From: Bacteroidota bacterium
GTDB lineage: Bacteria; Bacteroidota; JABWAT01
NCBI GenBank assembly: GCA_020161835.1
Contig: JAIUNL010000001.1
Location: 496,001-560,000 of the forward strand
DNA: 64,000 nt
Direction of reading: 5' to 3'
Each line of letters begins with the position of its first letter. Positions within the stretch are counted from its first letter, which is position 1. Made by a program: the position numbers and the translations under genes. Under the pieces are notes generated by a model. It did no database searches. It saw only the letters and a program-made list of their open reading frames with translations, and was not told the origin of the DNA. Positions 52,569 to 62,056 of this stretch are shown here, piece by piece.

Positions 52569-52640
52569 GTGACAGGGGACAAGGGACGGGTGACTAATAA
52601 CCGGGGACAAGGGACGGGGATAAGGTTACGGGTTACGGGT
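52569..52640. repeat. GGGACAAGGGAC/GGGTTACGGG repeat after the YrdC gene (gene-free stretch 52562-52863)
   Basis: GTGACAGGGGACAAGGGACG and GGGGACAAGGGACGGGGA copies are followed by GGTTACGGGTTACGGGT. A second repeat type, CTCTGCGTTCCCAGCGCCTC, lies at about 52725-52745. The remaining bases are the AT-rich leader of the prenyl synthase gene, with a near-match to a -7 element (TTAATTTG) shortly before the ATG. Confidence 0.6.
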
Positions 52641-52863
52641 AAAAATTGTGGATGCCAAGCAAACCATAATTTCTTGATTTTCCGAGTAATTAAAACTAAA
52701 AAAAGCATGTCTCTGTATTGATTTCTCTGCGTTCCCAGCGCCTCTGCGGTCGAATTATCCACTTTCCCAAAACTTTTCAGAAGTCAGACTTTTAATTCCC
52801 GATAAATCTTCGTAAAATCTAAGTAATTTTAAGACTTGTCGTTAATTTGTAATCAGGATTTTC

Positions 52864-53838
52864 ATGACGCCAGAACAACACTTACTTGCCCTCAGAAATT
52901 CGGTGGATCTCTACCTGAAGGGACTCGCCAATGAAACTGAGCCAGAATCACTCTATGAGCCGATTCGATATGTGCTTCATGCGCCGGGAAAACGTATCCG
53001 CCCGGTTTTATCATTACTTTCCGGGAAAATGGCAGGCGGACAGGATTCAATCGTCATGCCGGTTGCGGCTGCAGTAGAAGTTTTCCATAATTTTACACTG
53101 GTTCACGATGATATTATGGATCATGCTGCTTCCCGCCGTGGAAACCCGACAGTCCATGTAAAATGGGATGAAAATGTGGCCATTCTTTCAGGGGACATGA
53201 TGGTGGGAATGGCTTACCGTCTTCTGCTTTTCTCAGAAACGGTTCACCTGCGTGATGTTATTTCAGTTTTTCAGGATAGTGTTGATGCAGTTTGCGAAGG
53301 TCAGGCGCTTGATAAAGAGTTTGAAACCCGCCCTGTTGTTTCAATCCCCGAATATCTGAATATGATCGAGAAAAAGACAGCCTGGCTGATTTCCTCTGCT
53401 CTTCGAATCGGGTGGGTTGCAGTTAATGGAAAAGATGGAACCGACAAAAAACTTCACAATCTGGCCATCTTACTCGGTCGTGGATTCCAGATTCAGGATG
53501 ATTACCTTGATCTGATGGGTGATGAAGCTTCATTCGGAAAAACCATCGGTGGTGATATTGTTGAAGGAAAGAAAACCTATCTTCTTCTGACAGCTCTAGA
53601 GCGTGCCGAAGGTGACGATAAGATTTTTGTCAGAAAAATAATGAACAGGGAAGTCGGGTTCGACCAGATTCCGGCAGTGAGAGATCTGTTTAAGCGTTTA
53701 GGTGTTTTGGCTGAAACTGAAATGGTTATCAACAAGACATTTGAAGAAACGTACAGCCTCCTGAAAGATTTCGAAGGTAACCCTGGCTATGAAGTGCTGA
53801 AACTTCAGATTGAACAAATTATCAACCGGAAGTTTTAA
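52864..53838 (+). CDS. Polyprenyl (isoprenyl) diphosphate synthase
   Basis: 324 residues of the all-helical prenyltransferase family. The first aspartate-rich motif is DDIMD in LVHDDIMDHAASRRG, and the second is DDYLD in IQDDYLDLMG. KRIRPVL and GGDIVEGKKTYLL are also conserved. It condenses allylic diphosphates with IPP. The short DDxxD first motif (no two-residue insertion) and the residues before it do not decide between geranylgeranyl and longer products. It is followed after 7 bases by ptsH, an odd but fixed-looking operon with the phosphotransferase proteins. Confidence 0.9.
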   Translation: MTPEQHLLALRNSVDLYLKGLANETEPESLYEPIRYVLHAPGKRIRPVLSLLSGKMAGGQDSIVMPVAAAVEVFHNFTLVHDDIMDHAASRRGNPTVHVKWDENVAILSGDMMVGMAYRLLLFSETVHLRDVISVFQDSVDAVCEGQALDKEFETRPVVSIPEYLNMIEKKTAWLISSALRIGWVAVNGKDGTDKKLHNLAILLGRGFQIQDDYLDLMGDEASFGKTIGGDIVEGKKTYLLLTALERAEGDDKIFVRKIMNREVGFDQIPAVRDLFKRLGVLAETEMVINKTFEETYSLLKDFEGNPGYEVLKLQIEQIINRKF

Positions 53839-53845
53839 AGACACA

Positions 53846-54112
53846 ATGGTAGAAGCTGACGTACAGATTAAAAATAATGCCGGCCTGCATACAAGACCGG
53901 CTGCAGCCATTGTAAAAATGGCATCCAGATATAAAAGTGAGTTTTACATCACGAAAGACGGCATTGAAATCAATGGCAAATCAATCATTGGCGTCATGAC
54001 ACTCGCTGCTGAAAAAGGGTCCTGGATGAAATTGACTTTTGATGGACCCGATGAGGAACAGGCTATTTCAGAAATGAAAGAATTGTTCGAAAACGGATTC
54101 GGAGAACTTTAA
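53846..54112 (+). CDS. ptsH: Phosphocarrier protein HPr
   Basis: 88 residues from the ATG at 53846; the frame is open upstream into the previous gene. His15 lies in GLHTRPAA, the site phosphorylated by enzyme I. Ser46 in NGKSIIGVM is the regulatory site that HPr kinase modifies in organisms having that enzyme. No HPr kinase and no sugar-specific EII components occur in the window, so the system may act mainly in regulation. One base separates its stop from the ptsI start codon. Confidence 0.95.
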   Translation: MVEADVQIKNNAGLHTRPAAAIVKMASRYKSEFYITKDGIEINGKSIIGVMTLAAEKGSWMKLTFDGPDEEQAISEMKELFENGFGEL

Positions 54113-54113
54113 T

Positions 54114-55901
54114 ATGATCACCGATAAACCAGTTCTCGCTGGAAATAAAGAACCCGACCTGACTCAGGAAGTCAGACTAAAAGGAGCCCCGGCTTCACGT
54201 GGTTATGCCATCGGACCTGCCTTCCTGTTTAAGCGTGACACCATCAATATTGATTACCGAACCGTCGCACCTGAAGATTCTGAAGAAGAAAAAGACAAAT
54301 TCCGCAAATCCATCGAGCAGTCAAATAAAGAACTGATTAAGATTTCAACTATTACCCATCAAAAACTCGGCGAAGAATTTTCAGCCATTTTTGATGCACA
54401 GATTATGATGCTGTTTGATCCGGAAATAACGAAAATTATCAACCGGGAAATTGAACAGGCAGGTTTTACAGCAGAGGCGGCAACAGATAAAGCTTTTAAT
54501 CAGCAAATTGAACTTTTACGGGCATCGGCTGATACGTATCTGGCTCAGCGCATTACCGATCTTGAAGATGTGAAATTCAGAATTATCAGAAACCTTCAGC
54601 GCGGAAAACTGCTTTCCCATGTTGAAGATTCAAGCGTTATCGTTGCAGATAATCTTACTCCTGCAGATATGATTCTGTTTTCCCGTCAGAATATTGTGGG
54701 TATTATCCTCGATTTTGGCGGACTCACCTCGCACGTTGCCCTCATTGCCCGGTCTCTGAACATTCCGCTGGTGATTGGTCTTCACAAAATCTCGGGTGTT
54801 GTGAAAAACGGCGATGAAATTATTGTGGATGGAATTGATGGCATTGCCATTGCCCGGCCGGCACCAAATATTCTCGAGAAATACCGCAAAAAAATGGAGA
54901 AGTTCAGAAAGTTCATCTCCATTTTTGAAAATGATATAAATGAACCGGCAATCACGATCGACGGAAAACGAATAAATGTTCTTGCCAATATAGAATTCCG
55001 TGATGAAATAGGTGATATGGGAATTTGTGGCGCCGAGGGAATCGGTCTTTACCGGACGGAGCACTTGTTTCTAAGCCGTGGATATTTCCCCTCAGAAGAT
55101 CACCAGTTTAAATATTATTCCAGTTTGTTTGATCTTGCAAAAGCCTGGCCTGTAACCATCCGGGCGTTTGATGTCGGCGGTGATAAAGTTCTTGAATCCA
55201 GTTTCCATGAAATGAATCCGTTTTTGGGCTGGCGGGGAATCAGAATCATGCTCGACAGGCCTGATATCTTCAAAAATCAAATCCGGGCTATTCTTCGTGC
55301 TTCCGTTGGCAAAAATGTGAAACTGATGTTCCCCATGATTCATAATCTGACGCAGGTTCATCAGATTAAGGAATTGATGGAAGAAATTTATGTCGAGCTG
55401 GATAAAAAAGATATTCCTTATAAGAAAATTCCGGTTGGCGTGATGATTGAGGTACCCAGCGCTGTCATGGTTTCTGAAGAAATTGCTCGTGAAGTGGCCT
55501 TTTTCAGCATCGGAACCAATGACCTGACTCAGTACACGCTTGCTGTTGACCGTGGAAACGATATTATTTCTTCACTTTACAAAGAGCTTGAACCGGCTGT
55601 TATCCGACTGATTGACAAAACCATTCAATCCGGACATCTTTCCAATATTCCGGTTTCCATTTGCGGGGAATTGGGTTCAAATATTCTGGCGACTCCATTG
55701 CTTATCGGAATGGGGATTGATGACATCAGTGTGGTGATCCGGCGGGTTCCTGAGGTGAAATATATCATTAAAAACCTTCGTGAATCAGATTGTGTAAAAT
55801 TGAAAAATGAAGTTCTGAAACTTGGAACTGTTGCAGAAGTGGAAGCCCGGCTGAAATCCTGGCTGACTGAACACATGCCACAGTTTGCCGGTTACATTTG
55901 A
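54114..55901 (+). CDS. ptsI: Phosphoenolpyruvate-protein phosphotransferase (enzyme I)
   Basis: 595 residues. It has the N-terminal HPr-binding helical domain, the swivelling phosphohistidine domain with the active His in GGLTSHVALIARSL, and a C-terminal PEP-binding TIM barrel with EGIGLYRTEHLF, SIGTNDLTQYTLAVDR and the catalytic Cys in SICGELG. It transfers phosphate from PEP to HPr. It lacks a GAF domain, so it is the ordinary enzyme I rather than the nitrogen-type PtsP. It carries a ~20-residue N-terminal extension before RLKGAPASRG. Operon with prenyl synthase and ptsH. Confidence 0.95.
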   Translation: MITDKPVLAGNKEPDLTQEVRLKGAPASRGYAIGPAFLFKRDTINIDYRTVAPEDSEEEKDKFRKSIEQSNKELIKISTITHQKLGEEFSAIFDAQIMMLFDPEITKIINREIEQAGFTAEAATDKAFNQQIELLRASADTYLAQRITDLEDVKFRIIRNLQRGKLLSHVEDSSVIVADNLTPADMILFSRQNIVGIILDFGGLTSHVALIARSLNIPLVIGLHKISGVVKNGDEIIVDGIDGIAIARPAPNILEKYRKKMEKFRKFISIFENDINEPAITIDGKRINVLANIEFRDEIGDMGICGAEGIGLYRTEHLFLSRGYFPSEDHQFKYYSSLFDLAKAWPVTIRAFDVGGDKVLESSFHEMNPFLGWRGIRIMLDRPDIFKNQIRAILRASVGKNVKLMFPMIHNLTQVHQIKELMEEIYVELDKKDIPYKKIPVGVMIEVPSAVMVSEEIAREVAFFSIGTNDLTQYTLAVDRGNDIISSLYKELEPAVIRLIDKTIQSGHLSNIPVSICGELGSNILATPLLIGMGIDDISVVIRRVPEVKYIIKNLRESDCVKLKNEVLKLGTVAEVEARLKSWLTEHMPQFAGYI

Positions 55902-55957
55902 TTGAGGTGACAGATGGTAATCAGTAAAAAGAAAACGATCGAAACCTTTTAAATGAA

Positions 55958-57370
55958 ATGTTGATTATTGCTGTATCTGGTGCTGTTGCAACCGGAAAAT
56001 CTTCTCTTCTTTCTGAAACTGCCAGATGGGCTTTGGCAACCAAACTCAACATTGACGGATTTATTGCCGTTGCCGGAAACCGCCCAAACCCTGACCGGGG
56101 TGCTGAAACTTATGATTTGTATCGTATAAAAAAGGGTGATTTGGTCCCCTTTGCCAGCCGTGATCCTCAATTAAATCCACCCTATGTACTTGATTCAACA
56201 ATTATTGAAGAGGAAATTGAGTGGGCAGCCTCCTTAAAAAATAGTCCCCCTGCTGATCTTATTGTTCTTGATGAATTTGGAATTTTTGAGGCCGGTGGGC
56301 AGGGGCATTATCCAATCTGGACTGATATTCTTGCTGCAAAACCTGCAATTGTTTTAATTTCAATTTCTGAAAAACATTTTGCTGCAGTTAAATCCAGATT
56401 GAATTGTGAATTTGATCTGGTTATTTCCTCAAAAACCCCGAATGCCGCTGAAAAGTTGAGAAAAGTTCTGATCCACCATTCAGATTGGGCAACAGTTGGA
56501 TTATGGGGCTCCATTTCTGGCGGAATTGAATCAACGGTTGGGGCATTTCTCCACGCGGTTCAAATTCCGTTCAGAGGACATATTTTAAGTACAGGGCAAT
56601 CCGTTTTACTGATGTTTGCTGGCGAAAAACTTGCCGTTCGTTTCCGTCTTGCCTGGATATCGATTATTGCAGCCGGTTTAAAGTCCTTTTCACCTTCGGG
56701 TCAGCGCCTGAGACCCATGATAGCCATTTCAATTCAGGGTTTTTTGTACAGCATCGCGGTTACGCTTGCAGGCTGGAATTTCGCCGGCATATTTATGGGT
56801 GGTGTGCTGATTGGTGCATGGGCATCTGCCCAAGGTGTTTTGCTGCAATATTTATTTGTTGGCTCAGATGTGTTTAAAGCAATGGATATTGTTCTTGAAA
56901 ATGTTGCTGCATTTTTTGAATTGAAATCAACGCCCGCCCTTTCAGTTTTGCTGATAGGTTGGGTTTCTTTTTCAGCACTGATTACAGGGTTAATCACTTT
57001 GTATGTGTGGCGATATCCGCAGGCAAAATTTCTCAGAATCATCAAAAAGATTGAAACCTATCAGGTCATTAAAAAAAGAGGAAAAGAACCCGGTTCCCTT
57101 TCTTCGGTATGGATTCAAGCCGGTGCAGATCTTTTACGCCCCGGCTTCTGGTTGCCATTAATTCTAATTGCAGGAATTATTTTTCTTTTTGATACTGATG
57201 TCAAAAAAATGACCTGGACACTTTTCAGGGGTATTACCATTGCCTGGATTTTGTTTGCCCTGGTCAGAATGATCAATGTTGAAAAAATCCTGGGCTGGAT
57301 GAATAAAAAGGGATATTGGGGACCTTTGATTGCCTTTCAGAGAGCTTTGAACAAACATAAAGAACACTAA
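55958..57370 (+). CDS. THEP1-type NTPase fused to a multi-helix membrane domain
   Basis: 470 residues. The first ~175 form a P-loop NTPase of the THEP1 family: Walker A GAVATGKS (8-15) and Walker B LIVLDEFGIFE (Asp105, Glu106), with FDLVISS at the end. From about residue 178 a membrane domain follows with a Gly/His/Arg-containing motif (SISGGIESTVGAFLHAVQIP, FRGHILSTGQSVLLMFAGEK, RFRLAWISIIAAGLKSFSPS) and about eight helices. The membrane part recalls ECF-type substrate-binding components, a suggestion only. The fusion implies nucleotide hydrolysis coupled to a membrane process. It lies 56 bases after ptsI and may belong to that operon. Confidence 0.65.
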   Translation: MLIIAVSGAVATGKSSLLSETARWALATKLNIDGFIAVAGNRPNPDRGAETYDLYRIKKGDLVPFASRDPQLNPPYVLDSTIIEEEIEWAASLKNSPPADLIVLDEFGIFEAGGQGHYPIWTDILAAKPAIVLISISEKHFAAVKSRLNCEFDLVISSKTPNAAEKLRKVLIHHSDWATVGLWGSISGGIESTVGAFLHAVQIPFRGHILSTGQSVLLMFAGEKLAVRFRLAWISIIAAGLKSFSPSGQRLRPMIAISIQGFLYSIAVTLAGWNFAGIFMGGVLIGAWASAQGVLLQYLFVGSDVFKAMDIVLENVAAFFELKSTPALSVLLIGWVSFSALITGLITLYVWRYPQAKFLRIIKKIETYQVIKKRGKEPGSLSSVWIQAGADLLRPGFWLPLILIAGIIFLFDTDVKKMTWTLFRGITIAWILFALVRMINVEKILGWMNKKGYWGPLIAFQRALNKHKEH

Positions 57371-57608
57371 TATATTTCTCTTGTGGCATGGCATTTCTTC
57401 ACTCTCACTTATGCATCATTTCCTGAATTGATTTGGTTGAAAGCTCATTAAAGAAGAGTGGCATGATTTCGGTAGTTTTTCAATTAAAACTTAGACAGAA
57501 CCCCGAAGGGGTGACAGGATAAAAAATCCCTCCACTTTAAACCGATCCCATTTCAGACCAATCGTATAAATCCAAGTTCTTAATTTAAGATTACTTCCAA
57601 ATCGTGTT

Positions 57609-57643
57609 GATTATGATATCCTCAAATAGTATATTTCATAATC
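57609..57643. promoter_or_regulatory. Inverted repeat upstream of the Crp-type regulator
   Basis: GATTATGA (57609-57616) and TCATAATC (57636-57643) are exact inverse complements 19 bases apart, 26 bases before the start codon. It could be an autoregulatory site, although it does not match the CRP or FNR consensus. In the rest of 57371-57665 I see only an ACCCC-gaa-GGGGT hairpin at 57499. Confidence 0.4.
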
Positions 57644-57668
57644 ACCAATCATTCGGCAAGGGGAATTG

Positions 57669-58349
57669 ATGATAACTGTAGATCAGCTAAGAAATTTTTC
57701 TCTATTTTCAGATCTTAAAGATGAAGATCTAAAAGTCATTCTTTCTCAAATGACCATCAAACAGTACAAAAAAGACAGTGTGCTGGTTATTGAAGAAGAA
57801 GAAGCAACCGTTGTTTTCTTTATCGTGACCGGAAAGGTAAAAATTTCCCGGTTGAGTGAAGATGGCAGGGAGGTCATATTATCTATTCTGGGAGATTTTG
57901 ATTTCTTTGGTGAAATGGCCGTTATTGATGGCTTTGCCCGGTCTGCGAATGCTGTTTGTATCAACGATTCTGAACTGATGACTATTGATGCCCGTGATTT
58001 TATGGATATTCTCTATAAATTCCCTGACGTCCCGATTGCACTCCTTCGTGAACTTGCCGTTCGCCTCAGAAAATCAGACAGCCAAATCAAATCTCTTTCT
58101 CTCGGTGATGCAACCGGCCGTGTTGGAAATACACTACTCCGTTTGGCCGATGACATTGGCATCATGGTTCAGGGCCGTGTTGAATTGCAAAACGTTCCGC
58201 TTCAGCAGGATCTTGCAAATATGGCCGGAACATCACGTGAAACCATTTCCAGAGTTCTTCACATGTTTATTGAAGAAGGTCTTATCGCCCGTGACGGCAA
58301 CAAAATTTATCTTCTTGACTATAACAAGTTCAGAGAGCTGTTTGGTTAA
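57669..58349 (+). CDS. Crp/Fnr-family transcription regulator
   Basis: 226 residues from the ATG at 57669, with AGGGG upstream. It has an N-terminal cyclic-nucleotide-binding beta-roll (about 5-120) and a C-terminal winged helix with QQDLANMAGTSRETISRVLHMF. In the phosphate-binding cassette, FGEMAVIDGFARSANAV keeps the Glu, Arg and Ser that hold cyclic nucleotide in Crp. Binding of cAMP or a related ligand is plausible. There are no cysteines for an FNR-type iron-sulfur cluster near the N-terminus. Its stop overlaps the PHP gene start by one base. Confidence 0.9.
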   Translation: MITVDQLRNFSLFSDLKDEDLKVILSQMTIKQYKKDSVLVIEEEEATVVFFIVTGKVKISRLSEDGREVILSILGDFDFFGEMAVIDGFARSANAVCINDSELMTIDARDFMDILYKFPDVPIALLRELAVRLRKSDSQIKSLSLGDATGRVGNTLLRLADDIGIMVQGRVELQNVPLQQDLANMAGTSRETISRVLHMFIEEGLIARDGNKIYLLDYNKFRELFG

Positions 58350-59176
58350 TGATCAGGGGGAGTTTCCACAATCACACCCGTTTCTCAGATGGAAAATACT
58401 CCCCTGAACAGGTTCTGAAAAAATACAAATCCAGGAAGTTTACCCACGTTTCTGTCACCGATCATGATAATACCGGTGCCTATCCCGACATCCTTCAAAT
58501 TGCTTCATCGCTAGACCTGACCATTTTTCCCGGACTCGAATTCTCAAGTCAGTTTCTTGAATTCTCAGAATGCCACATAATCGGACTCAATATCCGTTTT
58601 GAGGAAGATGAACTCAGAAAGTACGAAGACCAGATTCTGGGAGGACGGCGCCGCCGTGCAGAATTAATTGTTTCCCGCATCAGGGAAATGGGTGTTGAAC
58701 TCGATGATGATACAACCAATCAGCTTTACAACAATCCGAGTGTAGGCCGTCCGCACATTGCTGCTATTTTGGTTTCTAAAGGGGTGGTGAAAACCTCTCA
58801 GGATGCTTTCCAGAAATACCTGCTGCACGGCCGTCCGCTTTACGTCAGGAAAGAGCAATGGGATGCAGCCCGTGTTATTGCCTTTATTCAAAGTCTTGGC
58901 GGAAAATCTATTTTATGCCATCCAACCAATCAGTTTTCTGAAGATCAGGTGAAGGAATTGGTCGGAATGGGTCTGAACGGAATTGAAGTTATTCACCCCA
59001 TGAACAAACTCAAACATTCAAAGCAATGGCGAACGTTTGCTCAAAAGAATAAGCTGATTATTTCAGGTGGGGCAGACTATCATGGTCTTGAAAAATCAGA
59101 AGAACGGTCTTTATCACGTTATTATCTCGAAGGTGATGACATGGTGAAACTGATAAAAGCTGTTGAACGGAACTAA
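58349..59176 (+). CDS. PHP-domain phosphoesterase (RNase AM/TrpH-like)
   Basis: 275 residues. Metal-binding PHP motifs are present: FHNHTRFSDG, VTDHDNTGAY, GLEFSSQ, GRPHIAAIL, LCHPTN and GGADYHG. The layout with an inserted helical segment (about 95-160) matches the YciV/TrpH group, of which the E. coli enzyme is a 5'-3' exonuclease for short RNAs and nucleoside 3',5'-bisphosphates. It is coupled to the Crp-type regulator by one-base overlap (TAATG), suggesting shared regulation. Confidence 0.87.
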   Translation: MIRGSFHNHTRFSDGKYSPEQVLKKYKSRKFTHVSVTDHDNTGAYPDILQIASSLDLTIFPGLEFSSQFLEFSECHIIGLNIRFEEDELRKYEDQILGGRRRRAELIVSRIREMGVELDDDTTNQLYNNPSVGRPHIAAILVSKGVVKTSQDAFQKYLLHGRPLYVRKEQWDAARVIAFIQSLGGKSILCHPTNQFSEDQVKELVGMGLNGIEVIHPMNKLKHSKQWRTFAQKNKLIISGGADYHGLEKSEERSLSRYYLEGDDMVKLIKAVERN

Positions 59177-59310
59177 GAATCTTTTCAAATCTTCAAAATT
59201 TGTCTTCAAAATCAGGACATCTGTTTCTGCTTCAATCAGCATTCTGTTAACGTTGCGATATCTTCGGTTTACTTTTTAAATCACTTAAAAAACACAGGAA
59301 TTTTCCGGTT

Positions 59311-59796
59311 ATGGAAAAAACAACGGATATTTTTACACTTGAGGGACATTTTTCAGGTGAAGGGAAAAAATTTGCCATTGTAGTTTCCCGATTTAATGAG
59401 GTACTTTGTGAAAGATTGCTGAAAGGGGCGGTTCAGGGTTTTCTCAGACATCAGGTTTTACCCGGTGATCTCACGATTATCCGTTGCCCCGGTGCTTTTG
59501 AACTTCCGCTTGCGGCAAAAAAAGCTGCCGAAACCAAAAAGTTCGATGCTGTTGTTTGTTTGGGTGCTGTTGTAAGAGGTGATACCCCGCATTTTGACTT
59601 TGTTGCCGGTGAATGTGCGTCAGGAATCAGTCAGGTTGCACTCGAAACCGGTTTGCCGATTATTTTTGGTGTCCTCACAACCAATACAGAAGAACAAGCC
59701 TGGCAGCGTGCCGGTGTTGGCGGCGGAAACAAAGGTTATGATGCAGCCCTGACGGCAATTGAAATGGCCAATTTACTTCAAAAGATCGGATCCTGA
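59311..59796 (+). CDS. ribH: 6,7-dimethyl-8-ribityllumazine synthase
   Basis: 161 residues. The family's active-site blocks are present: VVSRFNE, CPGAFELPLAA, LGAVVRGDTPHFDFV (catalytic His) and FGVLTTNTEEQA. It makes the riboflavin precursor from a pyrimidine and a butanone phosphate. No other riboflavin gene is adjacent and I saw no FMN riboswitch in the 134-bp leader, which instead has a TATCTTCG near-match to a -7 element. The next gene starts 5 bases after the stop. Confidence 0.95.
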   Translation: MEKTTDIFTLEGHFSGEGKKFAIVVSRFNEVLCERLLKGAVQGFLRHQVLPGDLTIIRCPGAFELPLAAKKAAETKKFDAVVCLGAVVRGDTPHFDFVAGECASGISQVALETGLPIIFGVLTTNTEEQAWQRAGVGGGNKGYDAALTAIEMANLLQKIGS

Positions 59797-59800
59797 TTTC

Positions 59801-62056
59801 ATGGTATTCATCCGTATTTCGCTTTTTCTATTTCTTCTTCTCCCGCAAATGGCTTTTGCCCAATATCTTTCCTGGCAAAGCAAATTTTCCCCGAATAACG
59901 TCAACGATCTGGTTTGGTTTGATGGTGAATGGTATGCCGGAACCAAATCGGGGCTTTTTCATTTTTCGCCTGATTCTCCTGCGACCGGACTCACTTTGGC
60001 CAAAGAAGACGGACTTTCATCTGTTTATATAACTGCACTTGCCGCTGATACTGCACGGAATCAGCTCATTATCGGGTATCAGAACGGGGATCTTCAGTTT
60101 TACTCTCCTGAAACTGGGTTATTCACAACCCTTGCTGACATCCGCATCAATAAAAATTTTACCAATAAACAGATTAACCGGCTTATCATCCAAAAAAATC
60201 TGCTTTGGATTGCTACTGAATTCGGCGTAGTTATTTATAATCTTACGGCCGGATTTTTTGAAGTTGATTTTTCAAGGGTTGATGATCAGACAGACATCAA
60301 AGTGTATGACATTGATTTTTTTTCGGGAAGAATCTGGCTTGCAACTTCACAGGGAATTTATTCAGCAAATGAAAACGAAGGCAATTTAAAAAACCCTGCC
60401 GTCTGGTCTCCTCTTTCCGGAGTTCCGAATGGTGCCGGATCTGCTTTGCTTAAATCAGGTTCTGACCTGTATATGGGTTTGATTTCGGGACTATACCGCT
60501 TCAATGGAACAACAGTAGAGTCTTTATCCGGTTGGACGACGAATTCTGTGATTGATCTTGCTGCAGGACCATCCGATTCGCTTTTTATTCTGACCAACAA
60601 AGTTGGGACTTCAGAGTGGAAAATTCTGAAATTTAATCCGGCCGGTACTCTTCAGAATTCATTCCCGGTTGAGACTGGGAGCCGTCTTGCAATTTCACCA
60701 AATGGAGTTGTTTGTGGTTCACCAACTGCAGGTATTTACAATGCAACAACATCAGTTCCGTTTGCCCTGCCCGGGATGCCATTTAACTCACTCTTCGACC
60801 TTGCTTTTGATGGGTCCTCTTTTGTTGGCTCTTCGGGGAAGGGGAACGCCGGATTTATGGTTAAAGATGAGTCTGGTGAATTTTATGTAAACCGGGCAAA
60901 ATATCCTGAAATTCCTCTAGTAGATGGCTTCTACGGTGCGACATTTTATGAAGGAAAGGTATTGGTCGGAACCTGGGGTGCAGGAATTGTGGAAGTAACT
61001 CAGGATCGTGCCGTCAGTCTGATCAATAATAAAAACTCAGGGTTAAAGGGAATTCTCACGAATTTCGATTTTGTGGTTATTCCGGATGTCGATGTTGATC
61101 AGAACGGTGATCTCTGGATGACAAATTATGTACCGACAGACGGAAAAGGTCTTAAAGTAAAAAGAAAGGGAAAATCCTGGAATGAACTTGACGGGTTTTC
61201 ATATCCGGGGAACCCGGGTTACCTGTTCAAAAAACACTGGATTGATCCGGTAGGAAATCACTGGCTGGAAGTTCTTGATAATGACGGGGGAGCCACAATC
61301 GGGCTTCTGGTTTATTCTGAAAACGGAACCACAAACACTTCCACAGATGATAAATACGTGCTGCTCAACAATAAAGCCGGAACCGGTAATCTGCCTTCAC
61401 CTGCAATAAATGATATTGCCTTTGACGGAAGTGGTGCAGCCTGGATTGCCACGCCTTCCGGTTTATCAGTTCTTTACAATTCAAATTATATTATCAGCCA
61501 GACTGGCTCAATCAATGCAAATCAGGTTTTATCCATCCAGAATGAATCTGTTCAAGCCGTTTTTGTTGATGTTTCCGGAAGGAAGTGGGTTGCCCTTTCA
61601 TCAGGGATTGCGGTGCTTTCTGCTCAGAGTGAAAATATTGAAGAGTTTTATTCGGTTTCAAACTCGGGCCTGATGTCGGATGCTGTTTCCCGTTTGCGCT
61701 ATAATGAGGTTACCGGTGAAATTTTTGCCATGACCGATTTTGGTTTGAGTGTTTTTAAAAGTCCTAAAGTGCGACCTGCTTCAAATCCTGAAACTCCTTT
61801 TGTTTATCCGAATCCGTTTCTTCCTGAACAACACCATACACTCTGGCTTAAAGGGTTGTCAAAAAACTCTGAGGTTTTGATAATGAATATGGCAGGCAGG
61901 GTGATCAGAAAACTGGAACCTGTTTCGGGTTTTGTAAATACATGGGACGGTCGTGATCAGGATGGAAATTGGGTTTCTTCGGGAATTTATGTGATTTCGT
62001 ATCGTGATCAGGATAAAGATAAAGCAACAACGGGGAAAGTGGCGGTGATCAGATGA
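59801..62056 (+). CDS. porZ: PorZ-like type IX secretion two-propeller protein
   Basis: 751 residues from the ATG at 59801; the frame opens earlier inside ribH. A signal peptide (VFIRISLFLFLLLPQMAFA) precedes two beta-propellers made of units such as NDLVWFDGEWYAGTKSGLFH, LIIGYQNGDLQFY, LLWIATEFGVVIYNLT and IAFDGSGAAWIATPSGLSVL. The end (FVYPNPFLPEQHHTLWL and GIYVISYRDQD) is a C-terminal sorting-domain-like fold. PorZ in Porphyromonas is a surface component of the T9SS attachment complex delivering anionic LPS, with this domain order. The identity as PorZ rather than another two-component-type propeller is likely but not proven by eye. Confidence 0.7.
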   Translation: MVFIRISLFLFLLLPQMAFAQYLSWQSKFSPNNVNDLVWFDGEWYAGTKSGLFHFSPDSPATGLTLAKEDGLSSVYITALAADTARNQLIIGYQNGDLQFYSPETGLFTTLADIRINKNFTNKQINRLIIQKNLLWIATEFGVVIYNLTAGFFEVDFSRVDDQTDIKVYDIDFFSGRIWLATSQGIYSANENEGNLKNPAVWSPLSGVPNGAGSALLKSGSDLYMGLISGLYRFNGTTVESLSGWTTNSVIDLAAGPSDSLFILTNKVGTSEWKILKFNPAGTLQNSFPVETGSRLAISPNGVVCGSPTAGIYNATTSVPFALPGMPFNSLFDLAFDGSSFVGSSGKGNAGFMVKDESGEFYVNRAKYPEIPLVDGFYGATFYEGKVLVGTWGAGIVEVTQDRAVSLINNKNSGLKGILTNFDFVVIPDVDVDQNGDLWMTNYVPTDGKGLKVKRKGKSWNELDGFSYPGNPGYLFKKHWIDPVGNHWLEVLDNDGGATIGLLVYSENGTTNTSTDDKYVLLNNKAGTGNLPSPAINDIAFDGSGAAWIATPSGLSVLYNSNYIISQTGSINANQVLSIQNESVQAVFVDVSGRKWVALSSGIAVLSAQSENIEEFYSVSNSGLMSDAVSRLRYNEVTGEIFAMTDFGLSVFKSPKVRPASNPETPFVYPNPFLPEQHHTLWLKGLSKNSEVLIMNMAGRVIRKLEPVSGFVNTWDGRDQDGNWVSSGIYVISYRDQDKDKATTGKVAVIR

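Noticed and set aside
59177..59310. FMN riboswitch before ribH
   Set aside because: The 134-bp leader is AT-rich and lacks the conserved AGGGGC...and multi-stem pattern of the FMN element.
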